Positions 1-8,052 of a DNA stretch of 10,052 bases are shown here, in pieces (positions within the stretch are counted from its first letter, which is position 1; each line of letters starts with the position of its first letter). Source of the DNA: Verrucomicrobia bacterium UBA4286 (GTDB lineage Bacteria; Verrucomicrobiota; Kiritimatiellia; RFP12; UBA1067). Where the stretch lies: contig DGVK01000067.1 of NCBI GenBank assembly GCA_002395905.1, positions 1 to 10,052 on the forward strand. Direction: 5' to 3'. The notes under the pieces were generated by a model. The model made no database searches. It saw only the letters and a list, made by a program, of their open reading frames with translations, and was not told the origin of the DNA. The position numbers and the translations under genes were made by a program.

Positions 1-1
1 G

Positions 2-1369
2 CTCGGCGCCGTCGGCGGATGCCGCTCATTCGGGCTTGCGGACGACGGTACGCTTCTGCGGCTCGGCGTCATCAGCGACATACATGTAACTACGCCAGAA
101 TCCACGGACAAGTTCAGGCACGCGCTCGCCTGGTTCCGCAAACGCGGCGTGGACGCCGTGGCCGTCGCGGGGGACCTCTCGGACTGGGGGCTCTTTAGCG
201 GCTGGAAGTACACCAAGACCGCATGGGACGCGGAGATGTCCGGCTCGGGGATCGTTCCCCTCTTCATCACGGGCAACCACGACTTCGAGGGATGGTGGTA
301 CGGCGACATGACGCTCGACATGCATGTGCAGGGCTATTCCGAAAAAGAGGCGCTTTCGAAGCTCGGCATGAAGAAGTGCTGGGAGGAGACTTTCGGCGAA
401 CCGTACGAAGACATCCGCCACCGCAAGGTACGCGGATTCGACTTCGTGAGCGTCGAATGGAACTGCAATGAGGAAGCGGTTCTTGACTGGTTCAAGGCGC
501 ACGTCGGCGAACTTGCGGCGGACAGACCCGTATTCTTCATTCGCCACCCGCCCTTCTCCGGCACCACAGCAGGGTCCGGCAGAGGAGAGAATTGGAATCG
601 CCTAAGGGAGTATTTGCAGAAGCTGCCGAATTGCGTCGCCATAACAGGCCACACGCACTGGACTCTCACCGACGAGCGCTCCATCTGGCAGGAGGGCGGT
701 CTCACCGCGCTTTCGGTTCCGTCGATGAGCTACACGGGGCTGCCGACAGGATACGAAAACGGCTATGCCGTGCGCGACACGACGAGCGCGATGTCGATGG
801 AAAGGATCCAGGTGCGCGAGAACCTGAAGGAGGCACAGGGCTTTCTGCTCACCGTCGGCGAACGCGCGATGACGGTCGAGCGCCATGACTTTGAGTACGG
901 CGTCGAGGCGGCCGCGCCTTGGGTTGTGACCATGCCAGCTGGCGCGGCGCAACAGTATTCGATCGTCAAGAGGGCGAGCGCAGCGGAAGCGCCGCGCTTC
1001 GCGCCGGGCGCGACTGTCGCCACGCACATGACCAACTCCGTACGGAGAAACGGCACATGGACAATGTTCCTCTCGCTTGACTTCCCGACGGCGGATCGCG
1101 GCGGGCGCGTCTTTGACTATGTAGCTCGCATCGTCATGGAGGACGGCTCTGTGTTCACGTCCAAGAAATACCTGTCGACCTCATTCTACAAGCCGCGCCG
1201 CCATGAGGACAAGACGCAGTCGTTCTGGTTTGACGCGATGGATCTGCCGGAGACCGGGCGCTACCGCGTGGCCGTGGTCGCGCGCAACTGCTTCGGCGGC
1301 GAAAGCGCGCCAATCTTCTCGCGCACCTACGAAAGCGTTCCCGGCAAGTCCTCGATCCCGCAGACATAG
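2..1369 (+). CDS. Calcineurin-like metallophosphoesterase, probably exported; 5' end outside window
   Basis: This is a partial gene; 455 residues are visible and the frame is open to the left edge. Numbering from the first visible residue, the two-metal phosphoesterase signature is complete: SDIH (D26, H28), GDLSD (D58), GNHD (N92, H93), a later H182 in IRHPP, and GHTH (H217, H219). Family members hydrolyse phosphomono- or diesters; the substrate here is unknown. The C-terminal part, from about residue 290, has no catalytic motif. It looks beta-rich and ends in a YRVAVVARNCFGGESAP stretch that resembles a fibronectin III-like strand pair, so a carbohydrate- or surface-binding accessory domain is possible. 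The first visible residues (LGAVGGC) look like the end of a signal peptide with a lipobox, so only a short N-terminal piece is probably missing. The GTG at 149 cannot be the true start because it would remove the DxH metal ligands. The stop is TAG at 1367. The gene converges with the glycosyltransferase gene. Confidence 0.9.
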   Translation, partial: LGAVGGCRSFGLADDGTLLRLGVISDIHVTTPESTDKFRHALAWFRKRGVDAVAVAGDLSDWGLFSGWKYTKTAWDAEMSGSGIVPLFITGNHDFEGWWYGDMTLDMHVQGYSEKEALSKLGMKKCWEETFGEPYEDIRHRKVRGFDFVSVEWNCNEEAVLDWFKAHVGELAADRPVFFIRHPPFSGTTAGSGRGENWNRLREYLQKLPNCVAITGHTHWTLTDERSIWQEGGLTALSVPSMSYTGLPTGYENGYAVRDTTSAMSMERIQVRENLKEAQGFLLTVGERAMTVERHDFEYGVEAAAPWVVTMPAGAAQQYSIVKRASAAEAPRFAPGATVATHMTNSVRRNGTWTMFLSLDFPTADRGGRVFDYVARIVMEDGSVFTSKKYLSTSFYKPRRHEDKTQSFWFDAMDLPETGRYRVAVVARNCFGGESAPIFSRTYESVPGKSSIPQT

Positions 1370-1393
1370 ACTAGCGCGCAGTAGCGAATCTAC

Positions 1394-1412
1394 CCCTTGC
1401 AGAACGCAAGGG
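1394..1412. terminator. Hairpin between convergent genes, possible bidirectional terminator
   Basis: CCCTTGC at 1394-1400 pairs perfectly with GCAAGGG at 1406-1412 around a 5-base loop. It lies between the TAG stop of the phosphoesterase and the TAA stop of the glycosyltransferase, where both transcription units should end. Neither strand has a T-run after the stem, so it is not a classical intrinsic terminator. It could aid factor-dependent termination or protect the 3' ends. Confidence 0.4.
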
Positions 1413-1423
1413 CGCGAAAGAGA

Positions 1424-3289
1424 TTAGGCGTGGTCTTTGCCGATGAACTCGCAGGGAGCCTTGCCGGCGCAGAGTCCGCGAAGGAACTGCACACCGTATG
1501 TGACGTGCGTCGCGAACACCCCGGCCGCCGTCATGAGCCATGTGAACGGATTGAGCGACACGGTCGTCACGGCGACAAGCGCGGCGTATGCCGGAAGCGC
1601 CAGAAGAAACGCGGCCTGCAAGAACCACGCCGGCGAGCGCGGCACTGTCGTGACGCACGAGACCGGCAGCCACACGAGAAGATACACGACGAACGCGCTC
1701 GGCACGAAGTAGCTCAAGTGCAGCGAGTTCGACGGGAAGCGTCTGCAGAAGTAGCCGCGATGGAAGGCGTAGCGCCCCAGCTGGCGAAGGTGCGGCCCGA
1801 AGAGAGGGCGCCTGTGGTGGAATACAACGACCCACGGGTCGTAGACTATCCGCGCGCCGGAGTCCACGATGTCTTTGCAGAGAAGCGTATCCTCGCCCGG
1901 CCAGAAGTCCGTTCTGTAGCCGCCGATCCTTTCAAGGAGGTCGCGCCTGACGAGCAGGTTGCAGCTCGGGTAGTCGTCGACATCCCTTCTGACGCCGCCG
2001 GCCTTGTAGCGGTAGCGGTAGTTGCCCGAGACGAGCAGGTTGTCGTAAACCCTGCCGCCGAGCTTCGCGAGCCACCGGTCGCGCGGGGGCGTTACGCCCG
2101 GGCCGCCGACAGCGCCTATATCCGGCTCGGAGAAGTATTTGACCGCATACTCCAGCCAGTGCGCGTCGGGGCAGGCGTCGTCGTCGATGAAAGCGACGAT
2201 CTCGCCTTTCGCTTCGCGTATTCCCGTGTTGCGCTTCTCGGCCGGGCGCACCTTGCCGGTCGGGATGAAGCGTATCCGGGGGTCATCCGGCAGCGCCGCG
2301 CGGTCCTGCGCCGTGAGCGAGGCGTCGGGCAGGACGATGCACTCCCACTTCTCGCGGCTCTGCTGGACAAGCCCCGAAAGGCACTCCGCGAGCATCCAGC
2401 TGGAGTTCGGGCAAGCCACGACGACGCTCACAAGCGGCTCGTGATCCAGCGGACGCGGCGCCATCGCCTTGGCGTAGTATTTGAGCACGCGCAGGCGGTA
2501 GAAAACCGCGAGGGAGTCTTTGGCCATCTGGCGCACGGTTGAAACCTTGAGCGCACCGAACTTGTTGCCGAAACGTATGCGCACAGGCGCTTCGACGATC
2601 TTCGCCCCGCGCGAATGGGCGATCGAGAGAAGTTCAAGGTCGAAGGCATATGTCTTTACCAGCATCCTCGCGAGCGCCGGGCCGAGAACCTCCCTCTTGA
2701 AGAGCTTCATGCCCGTCTGCGTGTCGGTGACCGGAAGCCCGATGAAAAGTTTCACGAGCGTGAAATACACCGCGCTCACGAGGCGGCGGTGCCACGGGTA
2801 CTGCACGACCGACCGTTTGTGGCGCTTCGAGCCGACTACTATATCGGCCCGACCCTCGACCATGGCCTCGAAGAAGCAAGGCGTCTGCCGCGGGTGTATA
2901 TCAAGGTCGCCGTCCAGCAGCATGACATATGCGCCGGTCGAAGCGTCGAAGCCGGCTCTCAGCGCGGCACCCTTCCCGCCGTTGCGCCTGCACACGACGG
3001 GCTTCACGGTGACATGCGCATAGCCGTCGCCCATGGACGCGAGGCGCGCCAGAACAGCGTCGGTCCCGTCGCCGCTGCCGTCGTCAACCGGCACCAGCTC
3101 GACGTTCACGCCGTGGCGCTCGAAGAGACCGGCCACCTGCCTTAGATTGTCTTCGGCCTCGGCTGCAAGATGGTAAAGCGGCATCACGACCGAGAGCCGT
3201 CCGTCACCGACGGTCTCGCGCACAAGCGCCCATCTTGATTCTGCCTTGGTCATTTTCTTTTCAACAGGCAGGCGGCTGCGATGTTTCAC
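1424..3289 (-). CDS. Two-domain family 2 glycosyltransferase with C-terminal membrane segments
   Basis: The product has 621 residues and two GT-A glycosyltransferase domains in tandem. Domain 1 (about 32-275) resembles polyprenyl-phosphate mannose/glucose synthases: VDDGSGDGT at 68-76, NGGKGAALRAG at 103-113, the metal-binding DGDLD at 126-130 and a DTQTGMKLF block at 189-197. Domain 2 (about 286-525) has VSVVVACPNSS at 287, a DxD-type IDDDACPD at 368-375 and GED at 465-467. It is followed by about three hydrophobic segments (near 527-546, 552-579 and 581-603). In domain 2 the usual DDGS is replaced by PDAS. The protein is probably an inner-membrane enzyme that moves sugars via nucleotide or lipid-linked donors; donor and acceptor are unknown. 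The GTG start at 3289 overlaps the TGA of the upstream channel gene by four bases (GTGA), suggesting translational coupling. An ATG at 3253 behind a weak GAAAAG is an alternative start that would drop 12 charged residues. Confidence 0.88.
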   Translation of the reverse strand: MKHRSRLPVEKKMTKAESRWALVRETVGDGRLSVVMPLYHLAAEAEDNLRQVAGLFERHGVNVELVPVDDGSGDGTDAVLARLASMGDGYAHVTVKPVVCRRNGGKGAALRAGFDASTGAYVMLLDGDLDIHPRQTPCFFEAMVEGRADIVVGSKRHKRSVVQYPWHRRLVSAVYFTLVKLFIGLPVTDTQTGMKLFKREVLGPALARMLVKTYAFDLELLSIAHSRGAKIVEAPVRIRFGNKFGALKVSTVRQMAKDSLAVFYRLRVLKYYAKAMAPRPLDHEPLVSVVVACPNSSWMLAECLSGLVQQSREKWECIVLPDASLTAQDRAALPDDPRIRFIPTGKVRPAEKRNTGIREAKGEIVAFIDDDACPDAHWLEYAVKYFSEPDIGAVGGPGVTPPRDRWLAKLGGRVYDNLLVSGNYRYRYKAGGVRRDVDDYPSCNLLVRRDLLERIGGYRTDFWPGEDTLLCKDIVDSGARIVYDPWVVVFHHRRPLFGPHLRQLGRYAFHRGYFCRRFPSNSLHLSYFVPSAFVVYLLVWLPVSCVTTVPRSPAWFLQAAFLLALPAYAALVAVTTVSLNPFTWLMTAAGVFATHVTYGVQFLRGLCAGKAPCEFIGKDHA

Positions 3290-4779
3290 TCAGAGGCGAG
3301 GCCGCCGCCGAGCGAGCTGTAGAGATCGATCAGACTGGTGGTGATCTGTCCGCGGGAAAGCACAAGCTCCTCCTCAAGGTTGAGGCGGCTGCGCTGGGCG
3401 TCGAGCACGTTGTTGAAGTCTCTGAGACCGTTCTTATAAAGGTCTTTGGAAATCACCACGGCGTCGGTCGCGGCCTTGACCGCGGCCTGCAGCGCCTGAT
3501 AGCGGTGGTACTGCTGGGTGTAGGCCGAGTAGTTGCTGCGAACCTCCGCATAGGCGCTGTCGAGCGCGAGCTCGTAGTTCAGGCGCGCCTCCTCCACGGC
3601 GGATTCGGCGGCCTTCACCTGGGAGTAGACCGCGCCGCCCTGGAAGATCGGCCAGCTCACGGAAGGCCCGATGGACGCGTAAAAACTGCCGGGCTGGGCG
3701 AAGTTGGAGAACTGCGTCGACTCCATGCCCACGCCGCCCGATATGTAGAATTTGGGAAACCACATCGACTTCGCTACGCCCACCTGCGCGACGCGCGCGG
3801 CGAGCTGGCGCTCGACGACGCTCACGTCCGGGCGCGAGCGGATCATGTTGAGCGGCATTTCAGAAAGCTTCTGCGGCGCCAGCATCCAGTCGCGGCGGCG
3901 GTCTTCGCAGAGCGTTTCCGCAAGCGCGCCGGGCTTCTCGCCGGCGAGAATCGCGATGGCGTTCTTGAGCGCCTCCTCCTGGGCGAGAAGCGTAGGTATG
4001 CGCGCGCGCGTCGTCTCGACTACATACGCGCACTGGTTCACGGCGAGTTCGTCGCCGATGCCTGAATCGAAGCGCGACTTGAGAATGTCGTAAGTCTCGG
4101 TCTGCAGCACGAGGTTGGTGCGGGCGACGGCGATAAGCTCCTGGGTCGTCCTAAGCGTTATGTACTTTTTGCCGAGTTCGCCCGTGAGCGTGACCCACGC
4201 CTGCTCGACGTTGCAACCCGCCGCCTCGACCTGCGCGAGCGCGGCTTCGCTGGCGCGGCGGCTGCCGCCGAATATATCGATCTCCCAGCGTCCGGAAAGC
4301 CCTCCGTTGAACGTGTCCAGCTCGCTGTGGCGGTATGCGCCGCGCACGCTGCGGTTGTGGCGGTGGGCCTCGCTGCGCGTCGCGCTGCCGTCGACCGAGA
4401 ACTTCGGCATGAACGCCGAATACGTCCCGACCATCTGCCAGAGGGCCTGCTCAAGGCGGCGCTGCGCCACCAGGAAGCTCACGTTGTTCGACACCGCGCT
4501 CTCGACGAGCCCCGCCAGAACGGGGTCGTTCAAGCGCTCCCACCAGCGCGCGATGTAATCGTTTGAGATCGTCACGCGCACGTCCTCGTTGGATTCGGCG
4601 GGGCGGTACTCGCAAGTGGCGGTGAGGTTGGTCGTCGGCGCACCCGCGTCGGGGAGCGCGAAAGCCTCCGCGTCGGCTTCGGGCACAGCGTAGTCCGGCC
4701 CGACCGACGGCATGTTGGCGCACCCCGCGAAAGCCGCGAGCGCCGCCATTGTCATTGCTCTCTTGTTGATTGAATTCAT
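3286..4779 (-). CDS. RND efflux outer-membrane channel lipoprotein (OprM/NodT type)
   Basis: This 497-residue protein is of normal length for the OprM/NodT branch of TolC-like channels, which form trimeric exit ducts for RND pumps. The N-terminus is a lipoprotein signal: basic MNSINKR, a hydrophobic stretch, then FAGC with Cys20 as the expected lipidated residue. It is followed by VGPDYAVP, a family hallmark. Two outer-membrane efflux repeats follow. The first starts near RWWERLNDPVLAGLV (79-92). The second contains IRSRPDVSVVERQLAARVAQ (313-332), then VGVAKSMWFPKFYISGGVG, and ends in DFNNVLDAQRSRLNLEE (454-470) and LYSSLGGG, all typical. The ATG has a CAGGA ribosome site 9 bases upstream (4789-4793). 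The gene lies 43 bases after the pump gene and overlaps the glycosyltransferase start by four bases. It should assemble with the adjacent pump and fusion protein. Confidence 0.95.
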   Translation of the reverse strand: MNSINKRAMTMAALAAFAGCANMPSVGPDYAVPEADAEAFALPDAGAPTTNLTATCEYRPAESNEDVRVTISNDYIARWWERLNDPVLAGLVESAVSNNVSFLVAQRRLEQALWQMVGTYSAFMPKFSVDGSATRSEAHRHNRSVRGAYRHSELDTFNGGLSGRWEIDIFGGSRRASEAALAQVEAAGCNVEQAWVTLTGELGKKYITLRTTQELIAVARTNLVLQTETYDILKSRFDSGIGDELAVNQCAYVVETTRARIPTLLAQEEALKNAIAILAGEKPGALAETLCEDRRRDWMLAPQKLSEMPLNMIRSRPDVSVVERQLAARVAQVGVAKSMWFPKFYISGGVGMESTQFSNFAQPGSFYASIGPSVSWPIFQGGAVYSQVKAAESAVEEARLNYELALDSAYAEVRSNYSAYTQQYHRYQALQAAVKAATDAVVISKDLYKNGLRDFNNVLDAQRSRLNLEEELVLSRGQITTSLIDLYSSLGGGLASE

Positions 4780-4822
4780 CTTCTTTGATCCTGTTGTTTT
4801 GCCTTGTGCATGAACCGGCGTT

Positions 4823-7800
4823 CTATCCGCGCGCCTTGAGCTGGCGCCTGCGGAAGGCCATCGTGGAGAGATACGAGAAAAGGCGCTTCACGCGCTCGCG
4901 CCACGTCTGGAAGAGGGCGTAGAGCCCAGGCACCAGCAGGACGCCGAAAACGACCGACGCCGCCATGCCGAAGAACTCCGTTATCCCGATCGCGTTGCGG
5001 CTCGCCACGCCCGCGCCCGGATAGCACCACTTCGGGAAGAAGAGGTTCATGCACATCGGCAGCGTACCGAGGAGAGTCGTGAGCGCCGTCATGAGAATCG
5101 CGCGCAGACGCTCGCCCGCCGCCGCGCCCGCGGCGTCGACGATGGAATACCCTTCGATCTCGCGCTTGTCCTTCGCGAACTCCACAAGCAGAATCGCGTT
5201 CTTCGAGGCGAGGCCCACGAGAAGCACAAGCCCCAGCTGCGCGTAGACAGAGAGCGACATGCCGAACAGCTTGAGCCCGAAAAGCGCGCCGAAGGTGGCC
5301 ACGAAGATCGAGAGCATCACCGGCATCGGAATCGTCCACGACTCGTACTGCGCCACGAGGAACAGGTAGCCGAAGAGAATCGCAAGACCGATGAGCGGAG
5401 CCGCCGAACCCGAGTTGCGCTGCTCCTGATAGGTTATGCCCGACCACTCGTAGCCGAAACCTTCAGGAAGCTCCTTCTCGAGAACCTCCTTCACGTCCTT
5501 CATCACCTGGCCGGACGCCACGCCGGGCATCGGCATGACCTTGAGGCCGGCGGCAGGATACATCTGATAGCGCGACATGACGCGCGGGCCGACCTCGCGC
5601 GAAATCGTGCCGAGCGAGCCGACGGGGACCATCGCGCCGGTGTCGGACCGGACGTAGAGGTTCGCGACGGCCTCGGGCGTGGCGCGCCCGGACCAGTCGG
5701 ACTGCACCGTTACGCGGTTCACCTGCGTGCCCAGGTTGACGTCGTTTACATAGCGCGAGCCGAGATAGTTCTGGAGCGTCGCGTAGGCCGTCGCCACGGG
5801 AACGTGGAACATCTCCGCCTTGGTGCGGTCGATCTCCAGACGCAGGTGGGGCGTCTGGGAGGTGTAGCCCGAAAAAGCCGCCATGACCGTAGGCAGAGCG
5901 TTGAGCTTCATCAGCATCTGGTTCTTGACGGAGTCCAGCAGGAGCGGATCGGTCGAATCCTTCGACTGCACGCGCACGTCGATGGAGTTGTCCATGCCGA
6001 GCCCCGGGATGGCGGGAGGCGCGAACACCTGGACCGACGCCTCGGGGATCTGCGAGAGCATTCCCTTGATGGTCGGGATGAGGTTCTTCACCCACTGCTC
6101 GGGCTTGCGGCGCTGCGACCAGTCCTTGAGGTCGCATATGAGCATCGTCTCGTTCTCGCCGCGTCCACCGACCATGGAGAAGCCGTTTACCGAAAGAACG
6201 CTGTTGACCTCGTTCGTGAGCGACAGCAGCATTTCCACCGCGCGCATCGAAACCTCGCGGCTGCGCGTCATCGTGGAGCCTTCGGGGAGTTCGAGCGCGG
6301 CGAAAATGCAGCGCTGGTCCTCGTCAGGCAGGAACGACGTCTGGGTGTTGCGGAACATCTGCACCGTGAGGAGTATCGTCAGGACGAGCAGCATCGCCGC
6401 CAGTATGAGACGCCGCGCGAGCGCCTTCGACAGGAACACGAAGAAGCCTTTGAAGCGGTCGATGAGCGCGTTGAACCACGCGAGCGGCCCGTGCTTGAAC
6501 GGACGCGACTCTCTGAGAAGCAGCGAGCACAGCGCCGGCGCGAGAGTGAGCGCGCAGAGCGTCGAGAAGCACACAGCCGTCGAGAGCGTCACCGAGAACT
6601 GCTGGTAGATGCGCCCCGTGATGCCGCTCATGAAGCCGACGGGCACGAATATGCCCAGGAGCACGAGCGTGGTCGCTATGACGGCCCCGGTGACGTCGCT
6701 CATGGCCTGTATCGTCGCCTCCTTCGCGTTGTAGCCGCGCGTCTCGATTATGAACTGGACGCGCTCCACGACGACGATGCAGTCGTCCACGACGACGCCG
6801 ATCGCAAGTACGAGGCCGAAGAGCGTGAGGATGTTTATGGAGTAGCCGAGGACGGCCATGAGGATGAACGTCGAGCAGATCGACACGGGAATCGTAAGGC
6901 ACGGGATGAGAGTCGCGCGCCAGTCCTGCAGGAACAGATAGCAAACGAGAACCACGAGACCGAACGTTATGAGAAGCGTCGTCACGATCTCGCGGATGCA
7001 CATGCGTACATAGTCCGTGGCGTCGTATGGGATGGTGAATTCCATATCCTCGGGGAAGTTCTCCTTGAGGCGGTTCATTTCGGCGATGAGCATGTTCATC
7101 GACTTGATGGCGTTCGCGCCCGGCTTCTGCTGGACGGCGATGTTGATGGTGTTGCCGCCGTTGAGCTGCCCGGAGAAGGAGTAGTTCTGCTCGCCGATCT
7201 CGACGCGGGCGATGTCCTTCAGGCGCACGAGGCCGCCCTGGTCGTCACGGCGGATGACGATCTCGTTGAACTCCTCGGGCGTCATGAGACGGCCCTTGGC
7301 GAGAAGCGAGTAGGTGAACGCGCCGTGCTCCTTGGTGGGCGACGCGCCGACCGCGCCGAGCGACGCCTGGATGTTCTGCTTGGAGATGGCGGCGATGACC
7401 TCCTCGGAGTTCATCGACTGCGCGGCCATGCGCTGCGGGTCGAGCCACACGCGCACGGCAAGCTTCGGCCCGTATATCTGGGCTTCGCCCACGCCCGGCA
7501 CGCGCAGCAGCACGGGCTGGATGTTCTGGTAGGCGTAGTTCGAAAGTTCAAGGCGCGAATGAGTCCCCTTCGGCGACAGCAGCGAAATGAACCCGAGGAA
7601 GTCGGTCGACTGCGCGCGGACGCGGCCGCCGAGCTGCCTCGCCTCGGTCGGAAGTTTCGCCTCGGCCTGGGTCACGCGGTTCTGCACCTTGACAAGATCC
7701 ATGTCGCGGTCGGTGCCGACCTCGAAGGATATTGTAAGGGAGTAGCTGCCGTCGTCGCCCGAGTCGGACGACATGTAGATCATGTCGTCCACGCCGTTCA

Positions 7801-8047
7801 CCTCGTCCTCGATCGGCGTCGCGATGGTGTTCATCACCTCTCGCGCGTTCGCGCCGGGGTAGTTGTAGGTCACGCGTATTTCCGGCGGCGTGAGCTGGGG
7901 ATACTGCGCGATCGGCAGGTTGAAGATCGCCATCACACCCGCGAGCGTGAGCACGATGGCGATCACCATCGCAAAGCGCGGCCTCTCGACGAACGTGCGC
8001 GAGAACGTCTTTATCTCGTCGACCGCTTTTCGTATTGAAAGCTTCAT
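4823..8047 (-). CDS. RND multidrug efflux pump, inner-membrane transporter (AcrB/MexB, HAE1 family)
   Basis: The product is a 1074-residue proton-driven exporter, close to the usual 1030-1050. The HAE1 landmarks are in order: FVERPRFAMVIAIVL with the first membrane helix, IAQYPQLTPPEIRVTYNYPGA at the start of the porter domain, YLFLQDWRATLIP before helix 3, and GLVLAIGVVVDD in helix 4. Further on come TLAPALCSLLL, GYEWSGITYQEQ, VGLASKNAILLVEFAK and RLRAILMT. The proton-relay residues known from AcrB are all present: D421 and D422 (AcrB D407/D408), K949 (K940), R980 (R971) and T987 (T978). This argues for an active pump. The N-terminus carries about 17 cytoplasmic residues more than AcrB. I chose the ATG at 8047 because GAGGA lies 9 bases upstream; a TTG at 8056 would place that site directly against the start codon. 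The stop is TAG. The exact drug spectrum cannot be read from sequence. Confidence 0.97.
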   Translation of the reverse strand: MKLSIRKAVDEIKTFSRTFVERPRFAMVIAIVLTLAGVMAIFNLPIAQYPQLTPPEIRVTYNYPGANAREVMNTIATPIEDEVNGVDDMIYMSSDSGDDGSYSLTISFEVGTDRDMDLVKVQNRVTQAEAKLPTEARQLGGRVRAQSTDFLGFISLLSPKGTHSRLELSNYAYQNIQPVLLRVPGVGEAQIYGPKLAVRVWLDPQRMAAQSMNSEEVIAAISKQNIQASLGAVGASPTKEHGAFTYSLLAKGRLMTPEEFNEIVIRRDDQGGLVRLKDIARVEIGEQNYSFSGQLNGGNTINIAVQQKPGANAIKSMNMLIAEMNRLKENFPEDMEFTIPYDATDYVRMCIREIVTTLLITFGLVVLVCYLFLQDWRATLIPCLTIPVSICSTFILMAVLGYSINILTLFGLVLAIGVVVDDCIVVVERVQFIIETRGYNAKEATIQAMSDVTGAVIATTLVLLGIFVPVGFMSGITGRIYQQFSVTLSTAVCFSTLCALTLAPALCSLLLRESRPFKHGPLAWFNALIDRFKGFFVFLSKALARRLILAAMLLVLTILLTVQMFRNTQTSFLPDEDQRCIFAALELPEGSTMTRSREVSMRAVEMLLSLTNEVNSVLSVNGFSMVGGRGENETMLICDLKDWSQRRKPEQWVKNLIPTIKGMLSQIPEASVQVFAPPAIPGLGMDNSIDVRVQSKDSTDPLLLDSVKNQMLMKLNALPTVMAAFSGYTSQTPHLRLEIDRTKAEMFHVPVATAYATLQNYLGSRYVNDVNLGTQVNRVTVQSDWSGRATPEAVANLYVRSDTGAMVPVGSLGTISREVGPRVMSRYQMYPAAGLKVMPMPGVASGQVMKDVKEVLEKELPEGFGYEWSGITYQEQRNSGSAAPLIGLAILFGYLFLVAQYESWTIPMPVMLSIFVATFGALFGLKLFGMSLSVYAQLGLVLLVGLASKNAILLVEFAKDKREIEGYSIVDAAGAAAGERLRAILMTALTTLLGTLPMCMNLFFPKWCYPGAGVASRNAIGITEFFGMAASVVFGVLLVPGLYALFQTWRERVKRLFSYLSTMAFRRRQLKARG

Positions 8048-8052
8048 CTCTG

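Noticed and set aside
149..151. GTG as start codon of the phosphoesterase
   Set aside because: Starting here would delete the SDIH motif (nucleotides 74-85), which supplies essential metal ligands, while the frame stays open to the left edge.
26..547. Minus-strand open frame inside the phosphoesterase gene
   Set aside because: It overlaps the metal-binding motifs of the real gene, has no motif of its own and lacks a ribosome site.
2004..2021. Short GTAGCG tandem repeat
   Set aside because: It lies within the glycosyltransferase coding frame, encodes Tyr-Arg-Tyr-Arg-Tyr and is too short to indicate a repeat element.
1397..2542. Open frame of about 380 codons on the plus strand opposite the glycosyltransferase
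   Set aside because: It is a codon-bias mirror of the real gene, with low-complexity Arg/Val/Ala/Glu composition and no recognisable domain.
3235..4065. Open frame on the plus strand opposite the outer-membrane channel gene
   Set aside because: Its composition is that of an antisense shadow, and the minus-strand frame encodes a clear OprM-type protein.
5804..8038. Very long open frame (about 744 codons) on the plus strand opposite the RND pump
   Set aside because: The translation is dominated by Arg, Asp, Glu, His and Val without any family motif, and it mirrors the pump gene in a GC-rich genome. The pump on the other strand has complete catalytic landmarks.
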